Positions 53,420 through 62,979 are shown, counted from the stretch's first letter. The stretch is 64,000 nt of DNA from Azorhizobium doebereinerae UFLA1-100 (GCF_000473085.1 NZ_AXBA01000017.1:62001-126000); one strand, 5' to 3'. Notes: generated by a model from the sequence alone, not told the origin. Translations and numbers: made by a program.

Positions 53420-53452
53420 CTTGCATCTGTTGTCAACAATCATGTATGCAAG
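53420..53452. promoter_or_regulatory. Candidate MatR operator in the malonate divergent promoter
   Basis: TTGTCAACAA (53430-53439) is a FadR-subfamily-like site, TTGT-N2-ACAA. CTTGCAT (53420-53426) and ATGCAAG (53446-53452) form an outer perfect inverted repeat. It lies between matA and matR. Confidence 0.5.
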
Positions 53453-53482
53453 TTTATAGAGGTTGCATTTGGAGGTCGTCCG

Positions 53483-54157
53483 GTGCGTGGAGAGGCGACC
53501 CCGCGGTTGCGGGAGGCCCTGGAAGACGACATCGTGGCCGGGCGGCTGAAGCCCGGGCAGCGCCTGGACGAGGTGGGCCTCGCCGAGCGGTTCGATGTCT
53601 CGCGCACGCCTATTCGCGAAGCCCTGATCCAGCTCGCCGCCTCCGGCATGGTGGAGATCCGCCCGCGCCGGGGCGCCTTCGTCGCGCTGCTGGGCCCGCG
53701 CGAACTCATCGAATCGTTCGAGCTGATGGCGGAGATCGAGGCCGCATGCGGCCGTCTCGCCGCCCGCCGGATGACGGCGGATGATCGCGCGGCGATGCAG
53801 GCCGCCCATGCCGACTGCGCCCGCGCGGTCGCCGCGGGCGACAGGGAAACCTATTACGCCGAGAATGCCCGCTTCCACGGCGCCATCTATGCCGCCACCG
53901 GCAACCGCATCCTGGCGGCCGAGGCAGTGCGGCACCAGCGGCTGCTGCAACCCTATCGGCGCCTGCAATTGCGCGTGGCGCGGCGCATGGATGCCTCCTT
54001 CGCCGAGCACCAGGGCATCCTGGAGGCGTTGCTGGAGGGGCAGGGGGATCTCGCGGCCGAGCGACTGCGGGCCCATGTGCTGGTCCAGGGCGAGCGCTTC
54101 CTCAACCTCATCAGCGCGCTCCAGGACGAGGCCGACGCCCTCGCGCGCGCCGGCTGA
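53483..54157 (+). CDS. matR: GntR-family (FCD) regulator MatR of malonate genes
   Basis: A 224-residue regulator. The winged helix at about 10-70 has recognition region EVGLAERFDVSRTPIREALIQLAASGMVEI. The FCD domain has ELMAEIEAACGRLAARR, ENARFHGAIYAATGN and SFAEHQGILEALLEGQ, with the family's metal-ligand histidines. GTG 53483 with GGAGG seven bases upstream is the chosen start; a longer ATG frame from 53306 would cover the operator. It is divergent from matAB-matPQM, the arrangement of MatR in rhizobia. It probably represses until malonate binds. Confidence 0.88.
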   Translation: MRGEATPRLREALEDDIVAGRLKPGQRLDEVGLAERFDVSRTPIREALIQLAASGMVEIRPRRGAFVALLGPRELIESFELMAEIEAACGRLAARRMTADDRAAMQAAHADCARAVAAGDRETYYAENARFHGAIYAATGNRILAAEAVRHQRLLQPYRRLQLRVARRMDASFAEHQGILEALLEGQGDLAAERLRAHVLVQGERFLNLISALQDEADALARAG

Positions 54158-54162
54158 CCGGG

Positions 54163-55530
54163 TCAGCCCAGGGCGAGGTCCACCAAGAGCTTGATGTTGA
54201 GGCTGATGATCAGCAGGCTCGCGGCGGCGGCCAGCACGCTCTGCCAGCGCGGCGCCACGTGCACCCCCATCTTGCGCTTGTCGGCGGTGAACATCACCAG
54301 CGGCACGATGGCGAAGGGCAATTGCAGTGACAGCACCACCTGGCTCATGATCAGCAGCGTCCCGGCGCCCTTCTCGCCATAGGCGATGGTCACCGCCGCA
54401 GCCGGAACGATGGCGATGGCGCGGGTAATCAGCCGCCGCAGCCAGGGTTCGAGCTTGATGCGGATGAAGCCCTCCATCACCGCCTGGCCGGCGATGGTGG
54501 CGGTGACGGTGGAATTCAGCCCGCAGCACAAGAGCGCGATCGCGAACAGTGTCGGCGCCAGCGCGCTGCCCAGGAGCGGATTCAGCAATTCGTGCGCCTT
54601 GCCCAGGTCCGCCACCTCGCCGCTGCCGTTGCCGTGGAACGCGGCGGCCGCGAGGATCAGGATCGAGGCGTTGATGGTCAAAGCGAACATCAGGGCAAAC
54701 GTGGAATCCCACGTGGCGAAGCGGATCGCCTCGCGGATGCCGCTTTCGCTCTGGTCGTGCCGGCGCGTCTGCACGATGGCCGAGTGCAGATAGAGATTGT
54801 GCGGCATGACCGTGGCGCCAAGGATGCCCAGGGCCAGATAGAGCATGTCCGGATTGGTGACGATCTCCGTCGTCGGTGCGAAGCCGCGGATGACCGCGCC
54901 CCAGTCCGGATCGGCGAGGGCGATCTGGATGAAGAAGCAGGCCCCGATGACCGCCAGCAGAGCGACAATGAAGGCTTCGACCACCCGGAAGCCGAGCTTT
55001 TGCAGCCAGAGGATGAGGAACACGTCCAGCGCGGTGATGATGACGCCGAGTTCCAGCGGAATGCCGAACAGCAGGTTGAGGCCGATGGCGGTGCCGATCA
55101 CCTCCGCAAGGTCGGTGGCGCAGATGGCGCCCTCGGCCAGGATCCAAAGTCCGAACGACACCGGGCGGGGGAAGCTGTCGCGGCAGGCCTGGGCGAGGTC
55201 GCGCCCGCTGGCCACGCCGAGCCGGGAGCACAGCGCCTGGAGCAGGATGGCAATGAGGTTGGACAGGAGCGCCACGAACAGCAAAGCGTAGCCGAAACGG
55301 GACCCGCCGGCGAGCGAGGTCGCCCAGTTGCCGGGATCCATATAGCCGGTCGCCACCAGATAGCCGGGGCCGATGAAGGCGAACAGCCGGCCGATCCGGC
55401 TGCGGTGGGACACCGCGATGGTGCCATGCACGTCCGACAGGGCCGGCTCGCCACGGGCGTGGCGCCAGCCGTCGGAAGGGCGCGTCAAATGATCCAGCAT
55501 CAGGAAAAGCCTAGCATGAAGCCGTTTCAT
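54163..55530 (-). CDS. mntH: NRAMP manganese/divalent metal transporter MntH
   Basis: A 455-residue NRAMP transporter with about 11 helices. The helix 1 motif [15 protein letters not shown] and helix 6 motif [15 protein letters not shown] supply the metal site (Asp, Asn, Met, His region). It imports Mn2+ with protons. Neither ATG 55530 nor ATG 55500 has a good ribosome site. 55530 is the first ATG after the Mur-like box, and 55500 would give 445 residues. It is convergent with matR with only five bases between stops. Confidence 0.92.
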   Translation of the reverse strand: MKRLHARLFLMLDHLTRPSDGWRHARGEPALSDVHGTIAVSHRSRIGRLFAFIGPGYLVATGYMDPGNWATSLAGGSRFGYALLFVALLSNLIAILLQALCSRLGVASGRDLAQACRDSFPRPVSFGLWILAEGAICATDLAEVIGTAIGLNLLFGIPLELGVIITALDVFLILWLQKLGFRVVEAFIVALLAVIGACFFIQIALADPDWGAVIRGFAPTTEIVTNPDMLYLALGILGATVMPHNLYLHSAIVQTRRHDQSESGIREAIRFATWDSTFALMFALTINASILILAAAAFHGNGSGEVADLGKAHELLNPLLGSALAPTLFAIALLCCGLNSTVTATIAGQAVMEGFIRIKLEPWLRRLITRAIAIVPAAAVTIAYGEKGAGTLLIMSQVVLSLQLPFAIVPLVMFTADKRKMGVHVAPRWQSVLAAAASLLIISLNIKLLVDLALG

Positions 55531-55560
55531 TAGAATGGGTAAAGGGTCGCAGCCTGTCAA

Positions 55561-55581
55561 TGCAATTGCGAATGAATTGCA
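55561..55581. promoter_or_regulatory. Mur/Fur-type operator upstream of mntH
   Basis: TGCAATT (55561-55567) and AATTGCA (55575-55581) are perfect inverted 7-mers separated by GCGAATG, 21 bases in all. The size and TGCAA-type sequence resemble the sites used by the manganese-responsive Fur-family regulator Mur in rhizobia. It lies 30 bases before the start of mntH, a position where binding would block transcription when manganese is sufficient. Confidence 0.6.
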
Positions 55582-55792
55582 AAAATGGACCGGCCCGGGC
55601 GGCGCGAGGGGGGATCTGCCGGCGGGGAGGGGGCCGTGCGGTGCGGTGCGCGCCGCCTGCGCGGCGAGCGGCGTACCGGGCGCCGTTGGAACGGACTTTC
55701 CCAGTTGCGACACCGTGTCTTACGCCAAACAGGCGGGAACGGCGGCGGCGATCCGTCCCGCCCGCCTCGCGCGGCCCCTCTCTACCCTAAGG

Positions 55793-57178
55793 TCACACGG
55801 CGGGGGTGGCGCGGGTGCCAGCGAAGACGGCGGTGACCGCGCGCACCGGATGGTCCCTCCAGTCCCCCGCCAGAGACAGCTCCAGCTCCCGCGCCGGGGC
55901 CTCCGGCAGGCTGAGGGCGCAGCAGTCGCGGAACTTGTCCCTGGCCTCGGCCTCGGAGAGCGGATTGCCGATCGACCCCTTGGGATGGCGCACGATGGTC
56001 TCGAACCGCGCGCCGGACCGGGTCCGGATCGTCACCGCTGCGTCGCCGCCCCAGGGCAGCGTCGGGTCCGGCCGGCGCGGCGCCATGCTGACCAGCCGCC
56101 CGAGGGCGGCAAGGTCGGCCCGGCCGACCTGGTCGTCGGCGAAATGGGCGATGCGGGGCACGCCGTGGGTCAGGGCCACGGCGGCGCAGTAGTTCATGCT
56201 GAACTTGCCCTCGGTCCCGCTGACCGGCGCGGCGAACCGCAGGTTGGCGATCATGAACGGGGGCATCTCGATATGCACGCCGGCCACGTCGGCGGCGTCG
56301 AGGCCATGGCGCTCGCGCAGCGCGAGGATGCCGTCGAGGCCGAGGTGGCTCGACATGCAGGACGGATAGAGCTTGGCGACGAGGCCGAAGCGGTCGATCG
56401 CCAGCGCGCCGGTGTCCGCGTCGGCCGGTGTTCCGGCGGCGGCATGGTGGGCCAGGAAGCCCCACGGCCCCTCGAAGATCCCGTGGAAGGCATCGATGCC
56501 GGCCGCCGCCAGTTGGGCGGCCAGAATGCCGTGCATGGCGGCGAAGCCCGCATGGAGCGGCTTGGCGGCGGTGCCGAATTGCAGCTTGCTGCCGCCCGCC
56601 AGGCTGGCGGCGAGGCTCAGGGCGTTCGCCGTGGCGCCGGCGTCGAGCCGCAGGAGCCTGGCGCAGGCGGCGGCGGCGCCGATCGCCCCCAGCGTCGAGG
56701 TGGCGTGCCAGCCGGCCTCGTAATGGCCGGGGTTGGCATGCAGGCCGAGCCGGGCCTGGACCTCCAGCCCCGCCACATAGGGCACCAGCACGTCGTCCAG
56801 CGACAGGTCCCGCTCGTCGGCCAGCGCCAGCAAGGCCGGCACCATGACGGCGCTGGCGTGGGTGATGGCCGGAAAGAAATTGTCGTCGAAATCGATGAGA
56901 TGGGCCGCGGTGCCGTTCACCAGAGCGGCCTGGGCCGCGGGCAGGCCGGCGGGAAGCCCCAGCGCCCGCGCCGCGCCGCTGCTTCCGGCGGCCTGCGCGC
57001 GCGCCAGGGCGTGCACGGTCTCGCCGGCGGCGCCCGCCAGCATGCAGCCGATGACGTCGATGATGGCCTCCCGCGCCCGCGTCCGGGCAAGGGCGGTCAT
57101 GCCCCCGGCGTCGAACCCGGCCACCCAATTGGCCAGGGACAGGCAGAGCGGAAGGGCGGGCGGTGTCTGGCAGGTCAT
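55793..57178 (-). CDS. MmgE/PrpD family protein
   Basis: A 461-residue protein of the MmgE/PrpD family, which includes 2-methylcitrate dehydratase, cis-aconitate decarboxylase and iminodisuccinate epimerase. Marks are REAIIDVIGCMLAGA, AALVNGTAAHLIDFDDNF, HATSTLGAIGAAAACARLL, KPLHAGFAAMHGILAAQLA and LYPSCMSSHLGLDG. It lies last in the minus-strand ABC importer operon, 105 bases after the ATPase gene, so its substrate may be the imported compound. No prpB or prpC neighbours are present, which argues against a methylcitrate role. ATG 57178 is chosen over GTG 57202. Confidence 0.85.
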   Translation of the reverse strand: MTCQTPPALPLCLSLANWVAGFDAGGMTALARTRAREAIIDVIGCMLAGAAGETVHALARAQAAGSSGAARALGLPAGLPAAQAALVNGTAAHLIDFDDNFFPAITHASAVMVPALLALADERDLSLDDVLVPYVAGLEVQARLGLHANPGHYEAGWHATSTLGAIGAAAACARLLRLDAGATANALSLAASLAGGSKLQFGTAAKPLHAGFAAMHGILAAQLAAAGIDAFHGIFEGPWGFLAHHAAAGTPADADTGALAIDRFGLVAKLYPSCMSSHLGLDGILALRERHGLDAADVAGVHIEMPPFMIANLRFAAPVSGTEGKFSMNYCAAVALTHGVPRIAHFADDQVGRADLAALGRLVSMAPRRPDPTLPWGGDAAVTIRTRSGARFETIVRHPKGSIGNPLSEAEARDKFRDCCALSLPEAPARELELSLAGDWRDHPVRAVTAVFAGTRATPAV

Positions 57179-57283
57179 GGCCGTTCTCGGATCGGTGGGC
57201 ACCGGCGGTGGTGCGGGGGTGTCCAGAAGGAGCGGGAAGAGGGAGAGGGGAGAGGTGGAGCGGCCGCGCCACGGCCGGGACGG

Positions 57284-58300
57284 TCAGGCGTGCGCCGCCC
57301 CTTCCGCACCGGCCAGGTGGCAGGCGACGGCGCCGCCGCCGGGCAAGGCGGTGAGCGGCGGCTCCTCAGTGCGGCAGCGCTCGATGCAGCTCGGGCAGCG
57401 GGTGTGGAAGCTGCACCCGGCGGGCGGGGCGATGGGGCTCGGCACGTCCCCCTTCAGCACGATGCGCGCCCGGTTCGCCGCCGGCTCCGGGACCGGGACC
57501 GCGGACAGCAGCGCCCGCGTGTAGGGATGCCGCGGTGTCTCGAACAGCGCCTCCCGCGAGCCCGTCTCGACGATCCTGCCCAGATACATCACCGCCACGT
57601 GGTGGGTCATGTGCTCCACCACCGCGAGGTCGTGCGAGATGAACAGCAGGGCGATGCCGTGGTCCTTCTGCAGGTCCATCAGCAGGTTGACGATCTGCGC
57701 CTTGACCGACACGTCGAGCGCGGACACCGCCTCGTCGCAGACGATGACGTCGGGCTCGGCGGCGAGCGCCCGGGCGATGCCGATGCGCTGGCGCTGGCCG
57801 CCGGAAAATTCGTGCGGATAGCGCCCGAGCGCGTCCGCGGGCAGCCCCACCCGGTCCATCAGGCGCAGCAGGCGGGCCTCCAGATCGCTCCGGCCGCGCG
57901 CGAGGCGGAAGTTGCGGATGGGCTCGGCGATGCTGTCGCGCACCGGCATGCGCGGATTGAGCGAGGAGAAGGGATCCTGGAACACCATCTGGATCCGCCG
58001 GCGCAGCGGGCGCAGCCGGCTGAGCGTCAGATCATCGATCCGGCGGCCGGCGAGCACGACCTGGCCGGACGTGGGCGCGAGCAGCCGCAGGATGGTCTTG
58101 GCCACGGTGGACTTGCCGCAGCCGGATTCGCCGACCAGCGAGAGCGTTTCGCCGCGCGCCAGCGAGAACGAGACGCCGTCGACGGCCCGCAGCAGGCCGG
58201 CGGCCCGGCCCGGCCCGCCGCCGGCGACGGCGAAGTGCTTGCGCAGGTCGTTGACTTCGAGCACGGGCTGCGCGGAGAGGGAAAGGGATGCGGCGCTCAC
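57284..58300 (-). CDS. Peptide-type ABC importer ATPase (DppF/OppF-like)
   Basis: A 338-residue ATPase. It has Walker [10 protein letters not shown] (57-65), Q-loop VFQDPFSSLNPRM, signature FSGGQRQRIGIARAL, Walker B VIVCDEAVSALD and H-loop FISHDL. The C-terminal oligopeptide-type extension has cysteines (CSFHTRCPSCIERC) that may bind an Fe-S cluster. It pairs with the ATPase encoded immediately upstream, with which it shares an ATGA overlap. Confidence 0.93.
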   Translation of the reverse strand: MSAASLSLSAQPVLEVNDLRKHFAVAGGGPGRAAGLLRAVDGVSFSLARGETLSLVGESGCGKSTVAKTILRLLAPTSGQVVLAGRRIDDLTLSRLRPLRRRIQMVFQDPFSSLNPRMPVRDSIAEPIRNFRLARGRSDLEARLLRLMDRVGLPADALGRYPHEFSGGQRQRIGIARALAAEPDVIVCDEAVSALDVSVKAQIVNLLMDLQKDHGIALLFISHDLAVVEHMTHHVAVMYLGRIVETGSREALFETPRHPYTRALLSAVPVPEPAANRARIVLKGDVPSPIAPPAGCSFHTRCPSCIERCRTEEPPLTALPGGGAVACHLAGAEGAAHA

Positions 58301-59289
58301 GCGGGTCGGGCGTCCTTCGGCGCGAAATGACAGGCTGCCAGATGCCCCGGCGACTTGCTCTCCAGGGCCGGGGCGTGCAGGCGGCAGAAATCCTTGGCGT
58401 CCGGGCAGCGGCCGGCGAAGACGCAGCCGTCGATGCGGGTCTTCAGGCTCGGCACCATGCCGGGGATTTCGGCAAGACGTCCCGGAGCGCGGCCCTGCGC
58501 ACGGACGCCGAGCCGCGGCACCGCGCCCATGAGGCCGCGCGTGTAGGGATGGCGCGGCGTGCGGAACAGGTCCGCGACGGCGGCTTCCTCCACCTTCCGG
58601 CCGGCGTACATCACCATCACCCGGTCGGCCACCTCGGCCACCACGCCGAGGTCGTGGGTGATGAGCATGATCGCGGCGCCCACGCGGTGCTTGAGGTCTC
58701 GCATCAGGTCGAGGATCTGCGCCTGGATGGTCACGTCAAGGGCGGTGGTCGGCTCGTCCGCGATCAGCAGCCGGGGCGAGCAGGCCAGCGCGATGGCGAT
58801 CATCACCCGCTGGCGCATGCCGCCGGACATCTGGTGCGGATAGGCGTGCACCCGCCGCTCCGGCTCGGGGATGCCGACCAGCGACAGCATCTCGACGGCG
58901 CGGGCCTCGGCCTGCCGCGCATCCAGCCCCTGGTGCAGGCGCAGCGTCTCGCCGATCTGGCGGCCCACGGTGAGCACCGGGTTGAGGCTGGTCATGGGCT
59001 CCTGGAACACGACGCTGATGGCGTTGCCCCGGATCTTGCGCATCTCCCGGTCGGGAAGGGCGAGCAGGTCCCGCCCCTCGAACCGGATGGCGCCGGCAAA
59101 CTGCGCCTGCGGCTCGGGCAGCAGGCGCAGGATCGACATGGAGGTGACCGACTTGCCGCAGCCGCTCTCGCCGACGATGGCCAGCGTCTCGCCGGAGCCG
59201 ATCTCGAACGAGACGCCGTCGACGGCCCGGTTGACGCCGTCCGGCGTGCGGAAGTGGACCTGGAGGTTCTCGACGGAGAGAAGGGACAT
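58297..59289 (-). CDS. Peptide-type ABC importer ATPase (DppD/OppD-like)
   Basis: A 330-residue ATPase. It has Walker A GESGCGKS (40-47), [16 protein letters not shown], signature [35 protein letters not shown] and MLITHDLGV. The C-terminal extension has the cysteine block [19 protein letters not shown] 59289 is the chosen start; an open frame continues upstream into the permease gene but has no better site. It forms a heterodimeric motor with the downstream ATPase. Confidence 0.93.
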   Translation of the reverse strand: MSLLSVENLQVHFRTPDGVNRAVDGVSFEIGSGETLAIVGESGCGKSVTSMSILRLLPEPQAQFAGAIRFEGRDLLALPDREMRKIRGNAISVVFQEPMTSLNPVLTVGRQIGETLRLHQGLDARQAEARAVEMLSLVGIPEPERRVHAYPHQMSGGMRQRVMIAIALACSPRLLIADEPTTALDVTIQAQILDLMRDLKHRVGAAIMLITHDLGVVAEVADRVMVMYAGRKVEEAAVADLFRTPRHPYTRGLMGAVPRLGVRAQGRAPGRLAEIPGMVPSLKTRIDGCVFAGRCPDAKDFCRLHAPALESKSPGHLAACHFAPKDARPA

Positions 59290-59294
59290 GGAGG

Positions 59295-60314
59295 CTATCT
59301 GTCCTTGGCCATGCGCGGATCGAGGGCATCGCGCAGGCCGTCGCCGAGCAGGTTCACGGCGAGCACGGTGAGCGACAGGAAGAGGGCCGGGAACAGGATG
59401 ATGTAGAACTTCACCTGCCACAGCGCCCGGCCCTCGGCCATGATGTTCCCCCAGGAGGGCGTCGAGGGCGGGATGCCGGCGCCGATGAAGGAGAGGACCG
59501 CCTCCGCGATCATCGCCGAGGCGCAGATGTAGGTGGCCTGCACCGTCATGGGGGCGAGCGTGTTGGGCAGGATGTGGCGCCAGATGACGAGCGGCGTCGG
59601 CGTGCCGGCGGTGATCGCCGCGTCCACGTAAGGCTGCTCGCGCAGCGACAGCACGACCCCGCGCACGAGGCGCACCACCCGCGGCATTTCGGCGACGGAA
59701 ATGGCGATGACGACATTCTCCACCGAGCCGCGGGTCAGCGCCATCAGCGTGATGGCCATGAGGACCGGCGGGATCGACATCAGCCCGTCCACCACCCGCA
59801 TGATGAGGCCGTCGGCCCAGCGCACCGTGCCGGAGACGAGGCCGAGGGCGAGCCCGGAGACCGAGGCCATGAGCGCGACCGAGAAGCCGACGGCGAGGGA
59901 GACCCGCGCGCCGTAGACGACGCGGGCATAGATGTCGCGCCCCATGAGGTCGGTGCCGAACCAGTGCGCCATGGAGGGAAAGCGCGTGCGGCTGCCCGGC
60001 GCCAAAGCGGCGGGATCGAACCCGGTGAGCTGTCCGGCGAACACCGCGATCAGCAGCATCGCCAGCAGGATGGCGCCGCCGGCCACGCCGGTGGGATGGC
60101 GGTGGAGCATGCGGCCGAGGCGGCCGCGCGGCGGGCGCAGCGTGACGACATCCGGCAAGGGCGCGGCGATGGCGAAGTCGGCGGGGTCCAAGGCGGGGGC
60201 GGGAGCTGTTTCCGGGGCGGGGCCTGTTTCCGGGGCGGGATCTGTCTCCGGGGTGGGGCCTGCCTTCAGGGTGGGGCCTGGCTCGGGCACGCGGGCGCTG
60301 GCTGCGGCGCTCAA
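59295..60314 (-). CDS. Peptide-type ABC importer permease (DppC-like)
   Basis: A 339-residue permease starting at TTG 60314, which overlaps the preceding stop (TTGA) and follows GAGGA. The N-terminal 45 residues are an unusual Pro/Glu/Thr/Ala-rich cytoplasmic tail coded by 18-base tandem repeats. The normal DppC core follows: GAILLAMLLIAVFAGQL, HWFGTDLMGRDIYARVVYGARVSLAVG, and the EAA loop around TAGTPTPLVIWRHILPN. A GTG at 60290 is an alternative start inside the repeat region. Confidence 0.9.
   Translation of the reverse strand: MSAAASARVPEPGPTLKAGPTPETDPAPETGPAPETAPAPALDPADFAIAAPLPDVVTLRPPRGRLGRMLHRHPTGVAGGAILLAMLLIAVFAGQLTGFDPAALAPGSRTRFPSMAHWFGTDLMGRDIYARVVYGARVSLAVGFSVALMASVSGLALGLVSGTVRWADGLIMRVVDGLMSIPPVLMAITLMALTRGSVENVVIAISVAEMPRVVRLVRGVVLSLREQPYVDAAITAGTPTPLVIWRHILPNTLAPMTVQATYICASAMIAEAVLSFIGAGIPPSTPSWGNIMAEGRALWQVKFYIILFPALFLSLTVLAVNLLGDGLRDALDPRMAKDR
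60196..60285 (-). repeat. Five 18-base tandem repeats in the DppC-like N-terminus
   Basis: Units start at 60196, 60214, 60232, 60250 and 60268 and are variants of GGGGCGGGGCCTGTTTCC. On the coding strand they give hexapeptides of the kind PETGPA. The three left-hand units are most alike, suggesting recent slippage expansion. Confidence 0.8.
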
Positions 60315-61252
60315 TAGCGGATCCTCGGGTCTAGGAGCGTATAGGACAGGTCGATCACCAGGTTCACCAGCACATAGGTGAAGCTGAACAGCAGGACGAT
60401 GCCCTGGATGACCGGATAGTCGCGGCGCAGGATGGCATCGACCGTCAGGCGGCCGAGCCCGGGGATGGCGAACACCGTCTCGGTGACGACGGCGCCGCCG
60501 ATCAGCAGCGCGATGCCGATGCCGATCACGGTGACGATGGGAATGGCCGCGTTCTTCAGCGCGTGCAGGAACAGCACGGTTCCCTGCCCGAGCCCCTTGG
60601 CCCGGGCGGTGCGCACGTAATCCTGCTGGAGCACCTCCAGCATGGTGGCGCGGGTGACGCGGGCGATCAGCGCCACATAGGCGCATCCGAGCGTCGTCGC
60701 CGGCAGGATCAGGCTCGCCAGCCAGGGCCGGACGCCGGCCTCGATCGGCGCATAGCCCTGCGCCGGCAGCCAGGCCAGCTTGATGGCGAAGACATAGGCC
60801 AGCACGTAGCCCACCACGAACACCGGCACCGAGAAGCCGAGCACGGCGAACCCCATCACGCAGCGGTCCACGAGGCGGCCGGCGCGCCACGCCGCGACGA
60901 CGCCGAGCGGCACCGCGAGGGAGACCGCGATGGCGAGCGTCACCAGCATCAGCGACAGGGTCGGCTGGATGCGCTGGGCGATCATGGTGGTGACCGGCAG
61001 ATTGGTGAAGAGCGAGGTGCCGAGGTCGCCCTGGAGGATGCGCCCGCCCCAGGTGCCGAAGCGGACGAGGAAGGGCTGGTCGAGGCCGAGCGAGGCCCGG
61101 ATGCGCTGCACGTCCTCGGGCGAGGCCTGGTCGCCGGCGACGATGGCGGCCGGATCGCCCGGCGCCAGGGAGAGCAGGCCGAAGACGAAGAACCCGACCA
61201 CCAGCATGACCGGAATGGTGGCGAGGAGGCGCCTGAGGATGAAGCCGAGCAT
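60311..61252 (-). CDS. Peptide-type ABC importer permease (DppB-like)
   Basis: A 313-residue permease with six helices. It opens MLGFILRRLLATIPVMLVVGFFVFGLLSLAPGDPA, as is typical of DppB/OppB. The cytoplasmic loop YVRTARAKGLGQGTVLFLHALKNA is the EAA coupling motif. The C-terminus SYTLLDPRIRY matches the family. It starts 12 bases after the binding-protein stop. Confidence 0.93.
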   Translation of the reverse strand: MLGFILRRLLATIPVMLVVGFFVFGLLSLAPGDPAAIVAGDQASPEDVQRIRASLGLDQPFLVRFGTWGGRILQGDLGTSLFTNLPVTTMIAQRIQPTLSLMLVTLAIAVSLAVPLGVVAAWRAGRLVDRCVMGFAVLGFSVPVFVVGYVLAYVFAIKLAWLPAQGYAPIEAGVRPWLASLILPATTLGCAYVALIARVTRATMLEVLQQDYVRTARAKGLGQGTVLFLHALKNAAIPIVTVIGIGIALLIGGAVVTETVFAIPGLGRLTVDAILRRDYPVIQGIVLLFSFTYVLVNLVIDLSYTLLDPRIRY

Positions 61253-61264
61253 GACCCTTCGCCC

Positions 61265-62857
61265 TCAGGACTTGCTGACGCCCCAGACCACCGGGATCGG
61301 CCCCCGGCGGATGCCGGAGACCGAGGCCCGCCACGCCTGGTAGGAGAGGAAGAAGCCGGTGGGGGCGTAGACCACGCCGTCCATGGCGGCGGTGTTGAGC
61401 GCGGCCATGGCCTTGCGCTCGTCTTCGGGGGTCGCCGCGTCGAACCAGTCGGTGATGGAGGTCTCCACGCCGGGCAGGTTCGGCCATCCGAACCAGGCCT
61501 TGTCGCCATTGGCGCGGATCGAGGGATAGGCGGCCGGATTGACGCAGTCCGCGCCGCCGTGCCAGGTGTGGAACATGCTCCAGCCGCCGCTGGCCGGCGG
61601 GGCCTTCGACGTCCGCCGCGTGCCGACCGTGCCCCAGTCGGTGGCGACCACGTCCACCTTCAGGCCGATCTTCTGCAGCAGGTCCACGGTCACCTCGCCG
61701 AAGGCCTTGGTGATGGGCTGGTCCTGCGCCAGCAGGCAGACCACCGGCTCGCCCTTGTAGCCGGCCTCGGAGAGCAGCTTGCGGGCGGCGTCGAGATCGT
61801 GGCCCTTCAGGATGCCGCCGCCGGCCTCGGTATAGAGCGGCGTGTCCGGGGTGAAGAAGCCGGGCAGCGGCTTCCACAGGTCGTCGTCGTCGCCGACGAT
61901 GGCGCGCATGTAGTCCTGCTGGTTGAGCGCGGCGAGCACCGCCCGGCGCACCTTCACATTGTCGAACGGCGGCTGGAGGTGGTTCATGCGGAACGAGCCG
62001 ATGTTGCCCAGCGGATCGGCGATGCCCACCTTGACGGCGGGGTTGCCCTTCAGCAGCGGCACGAGATCGGGAATGGGGTTCTCCCACCAGTCGATCTCGC
62101 CGGCCTGCAACGCCGCGGCGGCCGTGGCCGGGTCCGGCATCACCTGCCATTCGACGCGCTCGACCAGCACGCGCTTGCCGCCCGCCAGCCAGGAGGCGGG
62201 CTCCGGCCGGGGCTGGTAGTGGGCGAAGCGCTCGAACACCGCGCGCGCGCCGGGGATCCACTCCGTCCGCGCGAAGGTCATCGGGCCGGAGCCGACATAT
62301 TCGTTGATCTGCTTGAACGGATCGGTGCGGGCGATGCGCTCGGGCATGATGAAGGCGCACGGCGAGGTGGTCTTGCCCAGCGCCAGCAGCAGCTTGGGGA
62401 AGGGCCGCCGGAGCACCCAGCGGAACGTGCGGTCGTCCACCGCGGACAGCTCCACCTGGACGGCGCGGATCATCTGCCCCATGGGGTCGCGGGCGGACCA
62501 GCGCTCCAGGCTCGCCACCACGTCCCGGCTGAGCACCGGCTCGCCGTCATGGAACTTGAGCCCCGGCCGCAGGCGGAAGGTCCAGGTCAGGCCGTCGGCC
62601 GAGACCTCCTCGGCCTCCACCATCTGGCGCTGCGGCTTCAGCGTGGCGTCGACGCCGTAGAGCAGGTCCCAGACCAGGACGGCCGCGTTGCGCACCACCA
62701 TCTGGGTGCCCCAGATCGGGTCGAAATTGGCGAGGTTGGCCTGCGGCACGAAGCGCAGCGTCTTGTCCGCCGCCCCGCTCGACAGCGCCGGCCTCGGCAG
62801 GCTGGAGGCGAGGAGGGTCCCGGCGCCCGCCCCGAGAAAGTGCCTGCGGTTCAGCAT
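61265..62857 (-). CDS. Peptide-type ABC importer substrate-binding protein (SBP family 5)
   Basis: A 530-residue extracytoplasmic binding protein. It begins with a twin-arginine signal (NRRHFLGAGAGTLLASSL) and cleaves near residue 30. Family 5 marks are NFDPIWGTQMVVRN, WTFRLRPGLKFHDGEPV, DVVASLERW, GSGPMTFARTEWIPG and FDNVKVRRAVLAALN. It heads the minus-strand operon and is divergent from a LysR regulator. Ligands of this family include peptides, nickel complexes, opines and glutathione; the MmgE/PrpD neighbour hints at an organic acid or amide but does not prove it. Confidence 0.92.
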   Translation of the reverse strand: MLNRRHFLGAGAGTLLASSLPRPALSSGAADKTLRFVPQANLANFDPIWGTQMVVRNAAVLVWDLLYGVDATLKPQRQMVEAEEVSADGLTWTFRLRPGLKFHDGEPVLSRDVVASLERWSARDPMGQMIRAVQVELSAVDDRTFRWVLRRPFPKLLLALGKTTSPCAFIMPERIARTDPFKQINEYVGSGPMTFARTEWIPGARAVFERFAHYQPRPEPASWLAGGKRVLVERVEWQVMPDPATAAAALQAGEIDWWENPIPDLVPLLKGNPAVKVGIADPLGNIGSFRMNHLQPPFDNVKVRRAVLAALNQQDYMRAIVGDDDDLWKPLPGFFTPDTPLYTEAGGGILKGHDLDAARKLLSEAGYKGEPVVCLLAQDQPITKAFGEVTVDLLQKIGLKVDVVATDWGTVGTRRTSKAPPASGGWSMFHTWHGGADCVNPAAYPSIRANGDKAWFGWPNLPGVETSITDWFDAATPEDERKAMAALNTAAMDGVVYAPTGFFLSYQAWRASVSGIRRGPIPVVWGVSKS

Positions 62858-62962
62858 GTGGCTCGCCCATCGACAGAGACATCCGGCCTCGCGCCGGCCG
62901 AGGCATGGGCTGAACTTACGAAGTGGCCTTGCCCGCCGGCATCGTTCAAGATGGCAATAGGT

Positions 62963-62979
62963 CGTGCCGAAACGGCACG
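62963..62979. promoter_or_regulatory. LysR-type T-N11-A box
   Basis: CGTGCCG-AAA-CGGCACG has perfect 7-bp arms and contains T-N11-A (T62965, A62977). It lies in the divergent space between the importer operon (start 62857) and the LysR gene (start 63011), where such regulators bind their own and their target promoter. Confidence 0.55.

Noticed and set aside
55535-58330. 931-codon plus-strand open frame
   Set aside because: It runs antisense through the MmgE/PrpD and ATPase genes, whose motifs are unmistakable on the minus strand.
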